Of a stretch of DNA of 64,000 nucleotides, positions 44,199 to 53,700 are shown in pieces; within the stretch, counting starts at the first letter, position 1; each line of letters begins with the position of its first letter. Under the pieces are notes generated by a model. That model had not been told where the DNA came from. It did no database searches and was given only the letters and a program-made list of their open reading frames with translations. The position numbers and the translations under genes were made by a program. The stretch comes from Pseudomonas linyingensis (lineage in GTDB: Bacteria > Pseudomonadota > Gammaproteobacteria > Pseudomonadales > Pseudomonadaceae): NCBI RefSeq assembly GCF_900109175.1, contig NZ_FNZE01000001.1:403981-467980 (forward strand), read 5' to 3'.

Positions 44199-44229
44199 GC
44201 TTGCTTCTCCTCTGTGTTGTCGTCGTTGT

Positions 44230-45195
44230 TCACAGCCCGCGGGCCTGCCGGTCGGCATGGTAGGACGAGCGCACCAGCGGACCGGAGGCGACGTTCTTGA
44301 AGCCCATCTGCTCGCCCTGCTCGGCGAACCAGGCGAAGGTGTCCGGGTGCACGAAGCGCTGCACCGGCAGATGGTTGCGCGAGGGCTGCAGGTACTGGCC
44401 GAGGGTCAGCATGTCGATTTCGTGCTCGCGCATGCGCTGCATGGTCTCGATGACCTCCTCGTCGGTCTCGCCGAGGCCGAGCATCAGCCCCGACTTGGTC
44501 GGCACGCCGGGGACGCGCTGCTTGAACTCCTGCAAGAGGTCCAGCGACCACTCGAAGTCCGAGCCCGGGCGCGACGACTTGTACAGGCGCGGCACGGTTT
44601 CCAGGTTGTGGTTGAACACGTCCGGCGGCTCGCTGGCGGTGATGTCGAGGGCGATTTCCATGCGCCCGCGGTAGTCCGGCACCAGGGTTTCCAGCTGCAC
44701 CCCCGGCGACAGTGCGCGGATCTCGCGCAGGCAGTCGGCGAAGTGCTGGGCGCCGCCGTCGCGCAGGTCGTCGCGGTCCACCGAGGTGATCACCACGTAC
44801 TTCAGGCGCAGGTCGGCGATGGCCACGGCCAGGTTCTTCGGCTCGTCGGGGTCCAGCGCGTTCGGCCGGCCGTGGCCGACGTCGCAGAACGGGCAGCGGC
44901 GGGTGCAGATGTCGCCCATGATCATGAAGGTGGCGGTGCCGCCGGAGAAGCACTCGCCGAGGTTCGGGCAGGAGGCTTCCTCGCACACGCTGTGCAGCTT
45001 GTGCTGGCGCAGCAGCTGCTTGACCCGCTCGACCTCCGGGGTGACCGGAATGCGCACGCGGATCCAGTCCGGTTTCTTCGGCAGCTCCTCGGTCGGAATG
45101 ATCTTCACCGGAATGCGCGCGACCTTGTCGGCGCCGCGCAACTTGGTGCCGGTTGCCACCTTGGCCTGTTTGCCGGCAGTGTGTTGGAACTCCAC
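44230..45195 (-). CDS. lipA: Lipoyl synthase (cluster-dedicated copy)
   Basis: The 321-residue radical SAM enzyme inserts two sulfurs into octanoyl groups on lipoyl domains. It has the auxiliary cluster motif [12 protein letters not shown] and the radical SAM motif [10 protein letters not shown], with GLGETDEEV and [17 protein letters not shown] start at the GTG at 45195, which has GGAG six bases upstream; the ATG at 45197 is out of frame. Pseudomonads normally carry lipA next to lipB at another locus, so this is probably a second copy. A lipA homologue (acoS) is known from the Pelobacter acetoin cluster. Confidence 0.92.
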   Translation of the reverse strand: MEFQHTAGKQAKVATGTKLRGADKVARIPVKIIPTEELPKKPDWIRVRIPVTPEVERVKQLLRQHKLHSVCEEASCPNLGECFSGGTATFMIMGDICTRRCPFCDVGHGRPNALDPDEPKNLAVAIADLRLKYVVITSVDRDDLRDGGAQHFADCLREIRALSPGVQLETLVPDYRGRMEIALDITASEPPDVFNHNLETVPRLYKSSRPGSDFEWSLDLLQEFKQRVPGVPTKSGLMLGLGETDEEVIETMQRMREHEIDMLTLGQYLQPSRNHLPVQRFVHPDTFAWFAEQGEQMGFKNVASGPLVRSSYHADRQARGL

Positions 45196-45243
45196 ATCGA
45201 TCTCCGCTGGTTGGGGAAGTGTCTGGGTTATTCACCAGACATG

Positions 45244-45259
45244 AGCAAGAGCCGGGCCA
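45244..45259 (-). promoter_or_regulatory. Sigma54 promoter of lipA-tatA
   Basis: Read leftward, TGGCCCGGCTCTTGCT has GG (45258-45257) and GC (45246-45245) ten bases apart with a consensus TTGCT at -12. The start site would be near 45234, about 39 bp before the lipA GTG. Confidence 0.7.
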
Positions 45260-45316
45260 GCCGCTAAATGCCCGGAATACGGGGCTTGCCGCCGCGCTCG
45301 ACGCGCCGGTGAAGCG

Positions 45317-45339
45317 TTACACCTGTAAGCGCCTTTACA
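45317..45339. promoter_or_regulatory. Putative AcoR operator between lipA and the lipoate-ligase gene
   Basis: TTACACCTGTAA at 45317-45328 is followed by a TTACA half-site at 45335-45339. It lies about 152 bp before the predicted start of the rightward gene and about 88 bp before that of lipA, so it may serve both. Confidence 0.7.
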
Positions 45340-45448
45340 GCTTTATTGCTGCGCGTGGCGCGCGGGCTGCGATCGGCCGCACCGGTTTGCCGGGCTGCTC
45401 CGCTGGATCGGCCAGCGCTGGCGGGGCTGCGGCGGGATTTTCCGAGCA

Positions 45449-45464
45449 TGGCACGCATCCTGCG
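45449..45464 (+). promoter_or_regulatory. Sigma54 promoter of the lipoate-ligase-like gene
   Basis: TGGCACGCATCCTGCG has GG (45450-45451) and GC (45462-45463) ten bases apart and a perfect -24 element. The transcript would start near 45474. Confidence 0.82.
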
Positions 45465-45534
45465 TTCGGGGTTTCAGCCTGCCCGGATCTGCCTCGCGCA
45501 TGCTGTGGCGACCAATCGACAACAGTGAGGTGCT

Positions 45535-46248
45535 ATGACCCTGATACAACGCCTGCCGGTCGAGGCCGGCCTGGATGCCGAGCGTGCGCTGCTGGAGCGG
45601 GTGCACGCCGGCGACATCGACTGCGCGCTGCTGCTGTGGCGCCCGCAGGACGCCGCGCTGGTGATGCCGCGCCGCCTCGAGCGGCTGGACGGCTTCGCCC
45701 GCGCGGCGGCGACCTGCGCCGAGCTGGGCTGGCCGGTGGCCCTGCGCGACACCGGTGGCGAGCCGGTGCCGCAGTCGTCGGCGGTGCTCAACGTCGCCCT
45801 GGCCTGGGCGGTGCCGGTCGACGAGGCCGAACAGCATCGCATCGAGAACGCCTATCGACGCCTGTGCGATCCGCTCTGCGAGTGGCTGCTCGAACTGGGC
45901 CAGGCGCCGGATCTGGGCGCGGTGGAGGGGGCGTTCTGCGATGGGCGCTTCAACGTCACCCTGGGCCAGCGCAAGCTGGTCGGCACCGCGCAGCGCTGGC
46001 GCAAGCGCGGCAGCGACGGCCGCCATGTGGCCCTGGCGCACGGCGCCATCCTCATGGAGAACCTGCGTGAGGAGATGGTGGCGGTGGTCAACGCCTTCTA
46101 CCGCGACTGCGCGCTGGACAGCCGCTGCCGGGCGACCAGCCACGTGGCGCTGGACGAATGCGTCGGCGAGGTCTGGGCGGTAGCCGAGAGGCTGGATGCC
46201 TGCTACCGGCGCAGCCTGGCGGCGGCGGGCTTGCCGAAACCGGAATAG
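45535..46248 (+). CDS. Lipoate-protein ligase/octanoyltransferase-like protein
   Basis: The 237-residue protein has the biotin/lipoate ligase (BPL_LplA_LipB) fold. RDTGGEPVPQSSAVLNVALA (71-90) replaces the usual RRxSGGGxVxH loop, and Lys147 in GQRKLVGTAQRW is the conserved lysine. It lacks the LplA accessory C-terminal domain. It could move octanoate or lipoate to the free lipoyl protein, where the adjacent LipA would complete the cofactor. Whether it uses ATP or an acyl carrier donor is not visible. Confidence 0.85.
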   Translation: MTLIQRLPVEAGLDAERALLERVHAGDIDCALLLWRPQDAALVMPRRLERLDGFARAAATCAELGWPVALRDTGGEPVPQSSAVLNVALAWAVPVDEAEQHRIENAYRRLCDPLCEWLLELGQAPDLGAVEGAFCDGRFNVTLGQRKLVGTAQRWRKRGSDGRHVALAHGAILMENLREEMVAVVNAFYRDCALDSRCRATSHVALDECVGEVWAVAERLDACYRRSLAAAGLPKPE

Positions 46249-46264
46249 AGCGAGAGCTCCCGGT

Positions 46265-46363
46265 CTGTAGGGGCGAATTCATTCGCCAAGGGGTGCGAAG
46301 CGCCCCCCGGAGCCCTCAAGGGCAGGCCATTGGCCTGCTTGGCGAATGAATTCGCCCCTACAG
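46265..46363. repeat. Long inverted repeat, TGTAGGGGCGAATTCATTCG family
   Basis: Two near-perfect arms (46265-46290 and 46338-46363) begin CTGTAGGGGCGAATTCATTC and enclose about 47 bp with a further small palindrome. The same arm occurs at 61828-61886. It sits between convergent genes and could also stop transcription. Confidence 0.9.
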
Positions 46364-46419
46364 CGGGTTGAGCAGGCCCGTAAGCCATCCATGTGACCGT
46401 CGTGGTGCTGCCGCCCGCC

Positions 46420-48384
<1,965 letters not shown>

Positions 48385-48543
48385 GCAGCCTCCTCGGATC
48401 ACCGGCACAGCATTGGCCAGGCAAAGGGCCGTCGGTATCCGCAGTGTCGATCTTGTTCTTGTGGCGGCGACGCCTCGCGGGCGCGCCATCGGTGTGTGCA
48501 ACGAACTGCCAGTCTACCCCCGCCGCGGCGTCGCTGCGAAGCC

Positions 48544-48578
48544 TGTAATGCCTGTAACGGCGGTAGTTACAGCTGTAA
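48544..48578. promoter_or_regulatory. Putative AcoR operators in the acoR-VOC intergenic region
   Basis: TTACAGCTGTAA at 48567-48578 is preceded by two TGTAA half-sites in tandem at 48544-48558. The palindrome centre is about 132 bp before the predicted start of the VOC gene. It could also allow autoregulation of acoR. Confidence 0.7.
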
Positions 48579-48678
48579 GTCGGCTTGACAGCCGGCCCGT
48601 TCGGCCGCGGCTGCGCGGCCCGCTCCTGATCTGGGGAAAGCCTTTCAAAATCAGCTGCTTGGCCACTCAGAACGGGCC

Positions 48679-48694
48679 TGGCATGCATCCTGCG
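48679..48694 (+). promoter_or_regulatory. Sigma54 promoter of the VOC gene
   Basis: TGGCATGCATCCTGCG has GG (48680-48681) and GC (48692-48693) ten bases apart. It is nearly identical to the promoter at 45449. The transcript would start near 48704. Confidence 0.8.
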
Positions 48695-48769
48695 ATGACA
48701 GTTGCGCCCCGCCCGCGGCTGATCGGCGGGGTACGCCAACAACAAGAACGGTTTTTCAGGAGCATCGAC

Positions 48770-49318
48770 ATGACTTTCGCGACCCCAGCGCGCGGCCTGC
48801 CCGGCATGCGCGGGCTGCAGCACATTGGCATCACCGTCCCCAACCTGGCCGAGGCGGTGGCCTTCTTCGTCGAGGTGCTCGGCTGCGAGCCGTACTTCAC
48901 CTTCGGCGAGTTCAGGTTCGACGACGACTGGATGGAGCGCCACCTCAACGTACATCCGCGCGCCAGCATCCGCGACTTCCAGATGGTCCGCTGCGGCAAC
49001 GGCACCAACCTGGAGATCTTCGAATACAGCGCGCCGGACCAGAACCGCCGTCTGCCGCGCAATAGCGACGTCGGCGGTCACCACCTGGCCTTCTACGTCG
49101 ACGACATGGATCAGGCGCTCGCCTACCTGAAGGAGCGGGGCGTCACCGTGCTCGACACGCCGAGCACCTTCACCGACGGCCCGGCCGCCGGCCTGACCTG
49201 GGTGTACTTCCTCGCCCCCTGGGGCCTGCAGCTGGAGCTGGTCAGCTTCCCCGAGGGTATGCAGTACGAGGAGGCGCACACCCGCCTGCTCTGGGATCCG
49301 CGTTTCCCGGCGCAGTAA
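48770..49318 (+). CDS. VOC-family (glyoxalase/dioxygenase fold) protein
   Basis: The 182-residue protein has two beta-alpha-beta-beta-beta modules with the metal-ligand pattern His18 (LQHIGITVPN), Glu82 or Glu85 (LEIFEYSAP), His105 (GGHHLAFYVDD) and Glu156 (LQLELVSF). The family includes glyoxalase I, epimerases and extradiol dioxygenases, so the reaction is open. Its promoter and operator tie it to the AcoR regulon. It could act on a pathway intermediate or detoxify a reactive carbonyl; that is inference. AGGAG precedes the ATG. Confidence 0.85.
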   Translation: MTFATPARGLPGMRGLQHIGITVPNLAEAVAFFVEVLGCEPYFTFGEFRFDDDWMERHLNVHPRASIRDFQMVRCGNGTNLEIFEYSAPDQNRRLPRNSDVGGHHLAFYVDDMDQALAYLKERGVTVLDTPSTFTDGPAAGLTWVYFLAPWGLQLELVSFPEGMQYEEAHTRLLWDPRFPAQ

Positions 49319-49449
49319 TCCCGGAGGCGCTGCGGCCTGTCGCGGCGCCAATCCCCGCTCCCCATTTGCGCATCCGTCAGCGGCCGCGCGCAACGCGCCC
49401 GCGCGGCTATCTGTGTGCCTGTGAATAACAACAAGAGAGAGGAAGCACC

Positions 49450-50379
49450 ATGTTGCCCACCAGCCTTACCTGCCTGCACCGTGCGCCGCGCATCGACGCG
49501 CAGCTGTGGATCATCCTGTGGGGCCTGCTGCTGCTCGGCGCCGGCCTGTCCTGCAGTCGGCCGGCCAGCGCACTGGACCTCGACGCCGGCGACTACGTGC
49601 CGGCCGCCGCCGGCACCACCCTCGGCCTGCTCTACCTGCAGCAGGCCGAGCGCGACCATCTGTACCGCGACGGCCACCGCGTGGCTGGCTCGCCGGGGCT
49701 CGATTCGCAGATCGGCATCCTGCGCCTGGTGCATTACGCCGACCTCGGTGGCTACCGCGTCGCGCCGCAGATCCTGCTGCCGTTCGGCCGCCTCGACGGC
49801 CGCCACGACGGCAACGCGCTGGGCGACAGCAGCGGCCTGGCCGATCCGATCCTGGCCATGCCGGTGTGGTTGCTCAACCAGCCGGAGCGGCGGCGCTTCT
49901 TCGCCATCACCCCCTACCTGTTCATCCCCGCCGGCCGCTACGATCACGACCAGCCGCTCAACCTCGGCGAGAACCGCTGGAAGCTGACTCTGCAGGCTGG
50001 CTACGTTACCGGCATCGGCGAAAAGTTGGCGCTCGACCTGGCGGCAGACGTGACCTTCTACGAGGACAACGACAGTTATGGATCGCAGAAGTGGCACCAC
50101 GAGCAGAAGCCCAGCTACCAGTACCAGGGCTTCCTGCGCTACCCGCTCGGCGACACCCTCGACCTGCGCGCGGGGCTGTCATGGCAGCACGGCGGCGAGA
50201 ACTGTCTGGAGAGCTCCTGGCTGAACGACAGCCAGCGTACCGGCAAGTGGTCGGCGGGCTTCGCCTGGTTCTTCCGGCCCGGCAGTCAGCTGGCCGCCAC
50301 CGTCGGCCGCGACCTGACGGTGGACAACGGTTTCCGTGAAGAAAGCCGGATCAACCTGCGGCTGCTGCAGGTGTTCTGA
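49450..50379 (+). CDS. Outer-membrane transporter-like protein (phenol MetA pathway family)
   Basis: The 309-residue protein has a hydrophobic N-terminal signal (residues 17-42, ending PASALDL) and a beta-barrel made of alternating strands (GLADPILAMPVWLLN, KLTLQAGYVTGIGEKLALDL, GKWSAGFAWFFRPGSQLAAT). This matches the PF13557 MetA-pathway family thought to move hydrophobic or small organic substrates through the outer membrane. It follows the VOC gene by 131 bp in the same direction and probably shares its sigma54 promoter. GAGAGAGG precedes the ATG. Confidence 0.82.
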   Translation: MLPTSLTCLHRAPRIDAQLWIILWGLLLLGAGLSCSRPASALDLDAGDYVPAAAGTTLGLLYLQQAERDHLYRDGHRVAGSPGLDSQIGILRLVHYADLGGYRVAPQILLPFGRLDGRHDGNALGDSSGLADPILAMPVWLLNQPERRRFFAITPYLFIPAGRYDHDQPLNLGENRWKLTLQAGYVTGIGEKLALDLAADVTFYEDNDSYGSQKWHHEQKPSYQYQGFLRYPLGDTLDLRAGLSWQHGGENCLESSWLNDSQRTGKWSAGFAWFFRPGSQLAATVGRDLTVDNGFREESRINLRLLQVF

Positions 50380-50420
50380 AGGGCAGGGGCGGTCGCCAGT
50401 AACGAGCCCCGGCAGGTCGC

Positions 50421-51077
50421 TCAATCGCCGCCGCAACCGCCTCCGCCATCGCCGGAGTCGCTCCCGCTGTCGCAAGAGCCGCCCGAGTCGCCGCCGCAGC
50501 CGGAGGCGCAACCGATATGCCCGGCGCAGTAGCCATCGCCGTACAGCGGCGAAGAGCGGTCCTGGCAGTTCAGCGAATAGCGGTAGCCATCCTCGATGCT
50601 CAGCAGGGCGTCGATGGCGAACAGCAGGGGCAGCTGCACGGGCGTTGCCGGGCTGATGCCCTCCCGGGCGCAGGCCAGCCGCCAGGCGCGCTTGATGCCG
50701 GTCTGCGCCAGGGTCGGGGTCTGCATCGCCTCGGTGGGCGTGTGGTGGAGAAAGCGCCCCAGCGCCTGGTCGCAGAACGCCTGGTAGGCGCGGGTGAACA
50801 GGATGAACTCGTGCCAGGCCACGTCGACGACCTGCGAGGGCATCGACACCATGCGTCGGCCGGCCTGGTTGCAGATATGGAAGTAGTCGCGCAGGGCGTC
50901 GAACACGCGCTCCACCTGCGCCTCGCTCAGGTGCGGATAGCGCTCCTGCACCTTGCGCTTGATCGCCGGATGGAAGCGGTAGCCTTCGATATAGGCCAGC
51001 CGTCGTTTGCGCTTGCCGCGCCAGACCAGCCAGGCGCCGCCGGCCAGCAGCGGCGCGAGCAGGAGATTGAAGCCCAT
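50421..51077 (-). CDS. Glycine-rich-domain-like protein with Cys/Gly tail
   Basis: The 218-residue protein has one N-terminal membrane helix, a helical domain with VDVAWHEFILFTRAYQAFCD (the His and Trp typical of the GRDP family), and a tail of about 40 residues rich in Gly, Ser, Asp and Cys (CAGHIGCASGCGGDSGGSCD onward). The tail resembles the TIGR04222/GRDP-linked low-complexity ends. It is convergent with the outer-membrane gene. Function is unknown. Confidence 0.75.
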   Translation of the reverse strand: MGFNLLLAPLLAGGAWLVWRGKRKRRLAYIEGYRFHPAIKRKVQERYPHLSEAQVERVFDALRDYFHICNQAGRRMVSMPSQVVDVAWHEFILFTRAYQAFCDQALGRFLHHTPTEAMQTPTLAQTGIKRAWRLACAREGISPATPVQLPLLFAIDALLSIEDGYRYSLNCQDRSSPLYGDGYCAGHIGCASGCGGDSGGSCDSGSDSGDGGGGCGGD

Positions 51078-51175
51078 GGGTTCCCTCTTTCGTGTCCCGG
51101 TTTTTCGTCGGGCCGGCCCGGTCGGCGGCTCAGGCGGATGGCCGTGGATTTGACCACAGTAGAGGGGGGCGGGCG

Positions 51176-51742
51176 CTACTCGATGCTCAGGGATTCGATC
51201 CAGCGCACGCCGGGGGCGATGTCGTCGCGCAGGTCGGGGGTGAAGGGGGCGAGCGCCGGGTCGTCGGGCGGTGCACTGATCTGGTTGAGATCGATGGCCT
51301 GCGGCCTGCCCAGCAGACCCCGATCGGTGCGCTGCAGCGCAAAGTACAGCCCGTTCGACAGCCGGGCGCCGAACTCGCTCGGCAGCTTGTAGAGGAACAT
51401 CAGGCTGTGCTCCAGCCAGGCCAGGTCATCGGCGCTGACGATGCCCGGCTGGGCGTAGGGGTAGGGCACGTGGCAGACCACTTCTCCCTGGCCATCGAGG
51501 CACTTGAACTCCTTCATGGACAGGAAGTGATCGGTGAAGCGCGCCGGGTCCAGGGCGACTGTGAAGGCCACCGAGCCGTCGCCGCGCGGCTCGAAGCGCA
51601 CGCTGCCCAAGGGGATGCGCTGCTGGTCGCGGGTGTGGGCGGTGAGGGTCTTCACCCCCTCCAGTTCCCAGGCCTGGGCGATGGCGGGGGCGGCGCCCAG
51701 CAGCCCGGCGAGCAGGAAGGCCCATGGTCGTTTCGCTGTCAT
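51176..51742 (-). CDS. Exported protein of unknown function
   Basis: The 188-residue protein has a signal peptide (about 1-23, ending AIAQAWELEG). The mature part is soluble with two cysteines that may form a disulfide (FKCLDGQGEVVCHVPY) and IVSADDLAWLEHSLMFLYKL. I do not recognise the family. It lies 98 bp upstream of the glycine-rich gene's start on the same strand and could be co-transcribed with it. Confidence 0.72.
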   Translation of the reverse strand: MTAKRPWAFLLAGLLGAAPAIAQAWELEGVKTLTAHTRDQQRIPLGSVRFEPRGDGSVAFTVALDPARFTDHFLSMKEFKCLDGQGEVVCHVPYPYAQPGIVSADDLAWLEHSLMFLYKLPSEFGARLSNGLYFALQRTDRGLLGRPQAIDLNQISAPPDDPALAPFTPDLRDDIAPGVRWIESLSIE

Positions 51743-51796
51743 GTCTGCGCCTCGGTCGGTCTGCTACCAAGGAGCATAGTGCCCGCGGCGCGGACT

Positions 51797-51848
51797 GCCA
51801 GATCGACCAGGTCGCGGCTGGCCAGGTAGCTGAAACCGGCGGAAACTG
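51797..51848 (-). pseudogene. Remnant of the IclR regulator gene
   Basis: About 50 bp match 54194-54245 inside the intact IclR gene with only a handful of differences, in the same orientation, and still read as the peptide FSYLASRDLVDLA. Nothing else of the gene is recognisable nearby. Confidence 0.75.
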
Positions 51849-51988
51849 TGTCGAGCGCGGAAATGAAACCGACGTAATCACGGTCTTTCTCGTGCACACA
51901 GGGCAAAGGGATTGGAGTTGTCTACCGCCTGCCGCACATGGCCGGCCATGAAGCGCATGGTCATGTCCAGGCGCTTGGCCAGCGAGCG

Positions 51989-52085
51989 CCATATCGGCTG
52001 GCCCGGCTTCGGGAGCACACCGCCCGACCCGAGCGTGACCGGCATGGTCGATCTGGTGGCCCGTGTGCTGCTGGAGATAGACTAG
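51989..52085 (+). pseudogene. Remnant of the alpha/beta hydrolase gene
   Basis: About 100 bp match 52960-53056 of the intact hydrolase gene (same frame: IGWPGFGSTPPDPSVTGM) with roughly ten differences. The copy ends at an in-frame TAG (52083-52085) where the intact gene has CAG. It is a degraded partial duplication. Confidence 0.8.
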
Positions 52086-52139
52086 GCCACCGCACGGGCG
52101 GCCTCGCCCTTCAAGCGTCATGTATCTATGGAGAGATTC

Positions 52140-52379
52140 ATGCCATTTTCACCGGAAGAACGTAAGGCACTGCTGGGCGTGAAGGGCGTCGGCCCCACGG
52201 TAGTGGCCCGCCTTGAGCAGATAGGGTTCGCGTCGCTTGTCCAGTTGAGCGAGGCGAATGCGCTGGACATCGTTTCCGAGGCCTCGGCTATCGTCGGCTC
52301 TACCTGCTGGAAGAACAGCCCGCAAGCGCGTGCGGCCATTCAGGCCGCAATCGCATTGGCAAAGTCGCACCATGACTGA
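52140..52379 (+). CDS. Small helix-hairpin-helix protein
   Basis: The 79-residue protein begins MPFSPEERKALLGVKGVGPT; the GVKGVGPTVVARLEQIGF stretch is a helix-hairpin-helix like that of Cdd1/pathogenicity-locus and TfoX C-terminal proteins, which contact DNA or RNA non-specifically. GGAGAG precedes the ATG at 52140. It is followed by a small membrane protein gene. The biological role is unknown. Confidence 0.75.
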   Translation: MPFSPEERKALLGVKGVGPTVVARLEQIGFASLVQLSEANALDIVSEASAIVGSTCWKNSPQARAAIQAAIALAKSHHD

Positions 52380-52403
52380 CCGCTTCCTCAGGCAGGCCAC
52401 CTT

Positions 52404-52790
52404 ATGAAGCGCGCGCTCATACTGCTTGAGTTCGTATGCCTGTTTGGCCCGGCCATTGCCGCCCTGTGCTTCGGGGCTTTCTTTCTGGTACCAACGCTGC
52501 TGGCCAGTAGCAGCGGCCTGGGCAGGGGCGACTGGCTTTTAGGCACGTCTGTCATTGTGTTTGGCAGTTGGGGCGTGGTCTCGGTGGCAAACCTTGTTTT
52601 CCACCTGATCGCAGATCGGCACTGGCCGGGGAAGCCCGCTCAGTTGCTCGGCCTTGGGCTGGGGGTAGCTGCCTGCTGCCTCGGTGTGCTCATTGGCCAG
52701 GCAAGCCTTGTAGGCTTCGTATTCGCTGCCCCGATCGCGGCGACGATCCATTTCGTTATCCTGGCAAAGCGTCGCCGAGCAGATTCCTGA
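52404..52790 (+). CDS. Small membrane protein of unknown function
   Basis: The 128-residue protein has about four hydrophobic helices (ILLEFVCLFGPAIAALCFG, GTSVIVFGSWGVVSVANL, LLGLGLGVAACCLGVLIG, FAAPIAATIHFVILA). No family is recognised. GC content is lower than in the neighbours. The gene lies 24 bp downstream of the helix-hairpin-helix gene and may form a pair with it. Confidence 0.65.
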   Translation: MKRALILLEFVCLFGPAIAALCFGAFFLVPTLLASSSGLGRGDWLLGTSVIVFGSWGVVSVANLVFHLIADRHWPGKPAQLLGLGLGVAACCLGVLIGQASLVGFVFAAPIAATIHFVILAKRRRADS

Positions 52791-52856
52791 CGCTTCAGCG
52801 AGTAGGGCAGGATACCCGCAGCGTATCCGCCATCGAGCATCCTCAAGGATCGAGCC

Positions 52857-53471
52857 GTGACCACATCCCCCTCCAAACTCCTCTTCCTCCCCGGCGCCTC
52901 CGGCAACACCGAGTTCTGGCGCCCGGCCGCCGAGTGCCTTGCCCATCCGGCGCAGCAGGTCCACATCGGCTGGCCCGGCTTCGGCAGTACGCCACCCGAC
53001 CCGAGCGTGACCGGCATGGCCGATCTGGTGGCCCGTGTGCTGCCGGAGATCGACCAGCCTACCGCGCTGGTGGCGCAGTCCATGGGCGGTATCGTCGCGG
53101 TGTGCGCGGCGCTGGAGCGGCCCGAGCGGGTCACCCATCTGGTGCTGACCGTCACCTCGGGCGGGGTGGACATGTCCGCCCTGGGCGCGCAGGACTGGCG
53201 CGCGGACTTCGCCGCCGCCAACCCGAGCCTGCCGCGCTGGTTCGTCGACGACCGCACCGATCTCACTTCCCGGCTGGCCGAGCTGCACATGCCCGTGCTG
53301 CTGCTCTGGGGCGACGCCGACCCGATCAGCCCCGTCCGCGTCGGCCAGCGCCTCGCCGAGCTGCTGCCCCGCGCCGAGCTGCACGTCTTCACCGGCGGCG
53401 GTCACGACCTGGGCTTTACCCATGCTGCGGAGGTGGCGGGGTTGATCGACAGGCATCTGGCGAGGGGCTGA
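52857..53471 (+). CDS. Alpha/beta hydrolase
   Basis: The 204-residue protein has the fold start KLLFLPGASGNTEFWRPAAE, nucleophile elbow AQSMGGI (Ser at about 75), acid in LLLWGDADPISPV and the catalytic His in GGGHDLGFTHA. Start is GTG at 52857 with AAGGAT upstream. A degraded partial copy lies 0.9 kb upstream. The substrate is unknown. Confidence 0.85.
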   Translation: MTTSPSKLLFLPGASGNTEFWRPAAECLAHPAQQVHIGWPGFGSTPPDPSVTGMADLVARVLPEIDQPTALVAQSMGGIVAVCAALERPERVTHLVLTVTSGGVDMSALGAQDWRADFAAANPSLPRWFVDDRTDLTSRLAELHMPVLLLWGDADPISPVRVGQRLAELLPRAELHVFTGGGHDLGFTHAAEVAGLIDRHLARG

Positions 53472-53563
53472 CCGGCATGGTGTGGCTATCCGCCACCCGT
53501 CGTTTCGTTTATTTCGATTAAGCGATTGGGAGTGATTGCACCAACCCCTTTCTGGAGGCACCC

Positions 53564-53692
53564 ATGACCTTCGCGGACCTTGATCGCACAGTGCTGCCTG
53601 GCGACAAGGGCAGGAGCGCGACGGCCGGAGGGCGCTGGCTCCCGGCCTGGCCGCCAGCGCGTGGGTACCTCGCGGAAAAGTGTCGGAACTGA
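53564..53692 (+). CDS. Possible 42-residue ORF, perhaps a gene remnant
   Basis: An ATG with GGAGG six bases upstream opens a 42-codon frame starting MTFADLDRTVLPGDKGRS. It has no recognisable domain and ends 8 bp before the convergent IclR stop. The strong ribosome site suggests it is the beginning of a truncated gene; expression is unproven. Confidence 0.3.
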   Translation: MTFADLDRTVLPGDKGRSATAGGRWLPAWPPARGYLAEKCRN

Positions 53693-53700
53693 GAGGCCCG

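Noticed and set aside
44230..45195. LbpA/sHdr-type sulfur-oxidation lipoylation system, because tsdBA is close and a free lipoyl protein is present
   Set aside because: The lipoyl synthase is the classical LipA, no hdr-like genes occur, and E1 and E2 genes flank the carrier.
45195..45197. ATG at 45197 as the lipA start
   Set aside because: It is out of frame with the LipA coding sequence; the GTG at 45195 is in frame and has a ribosome site.
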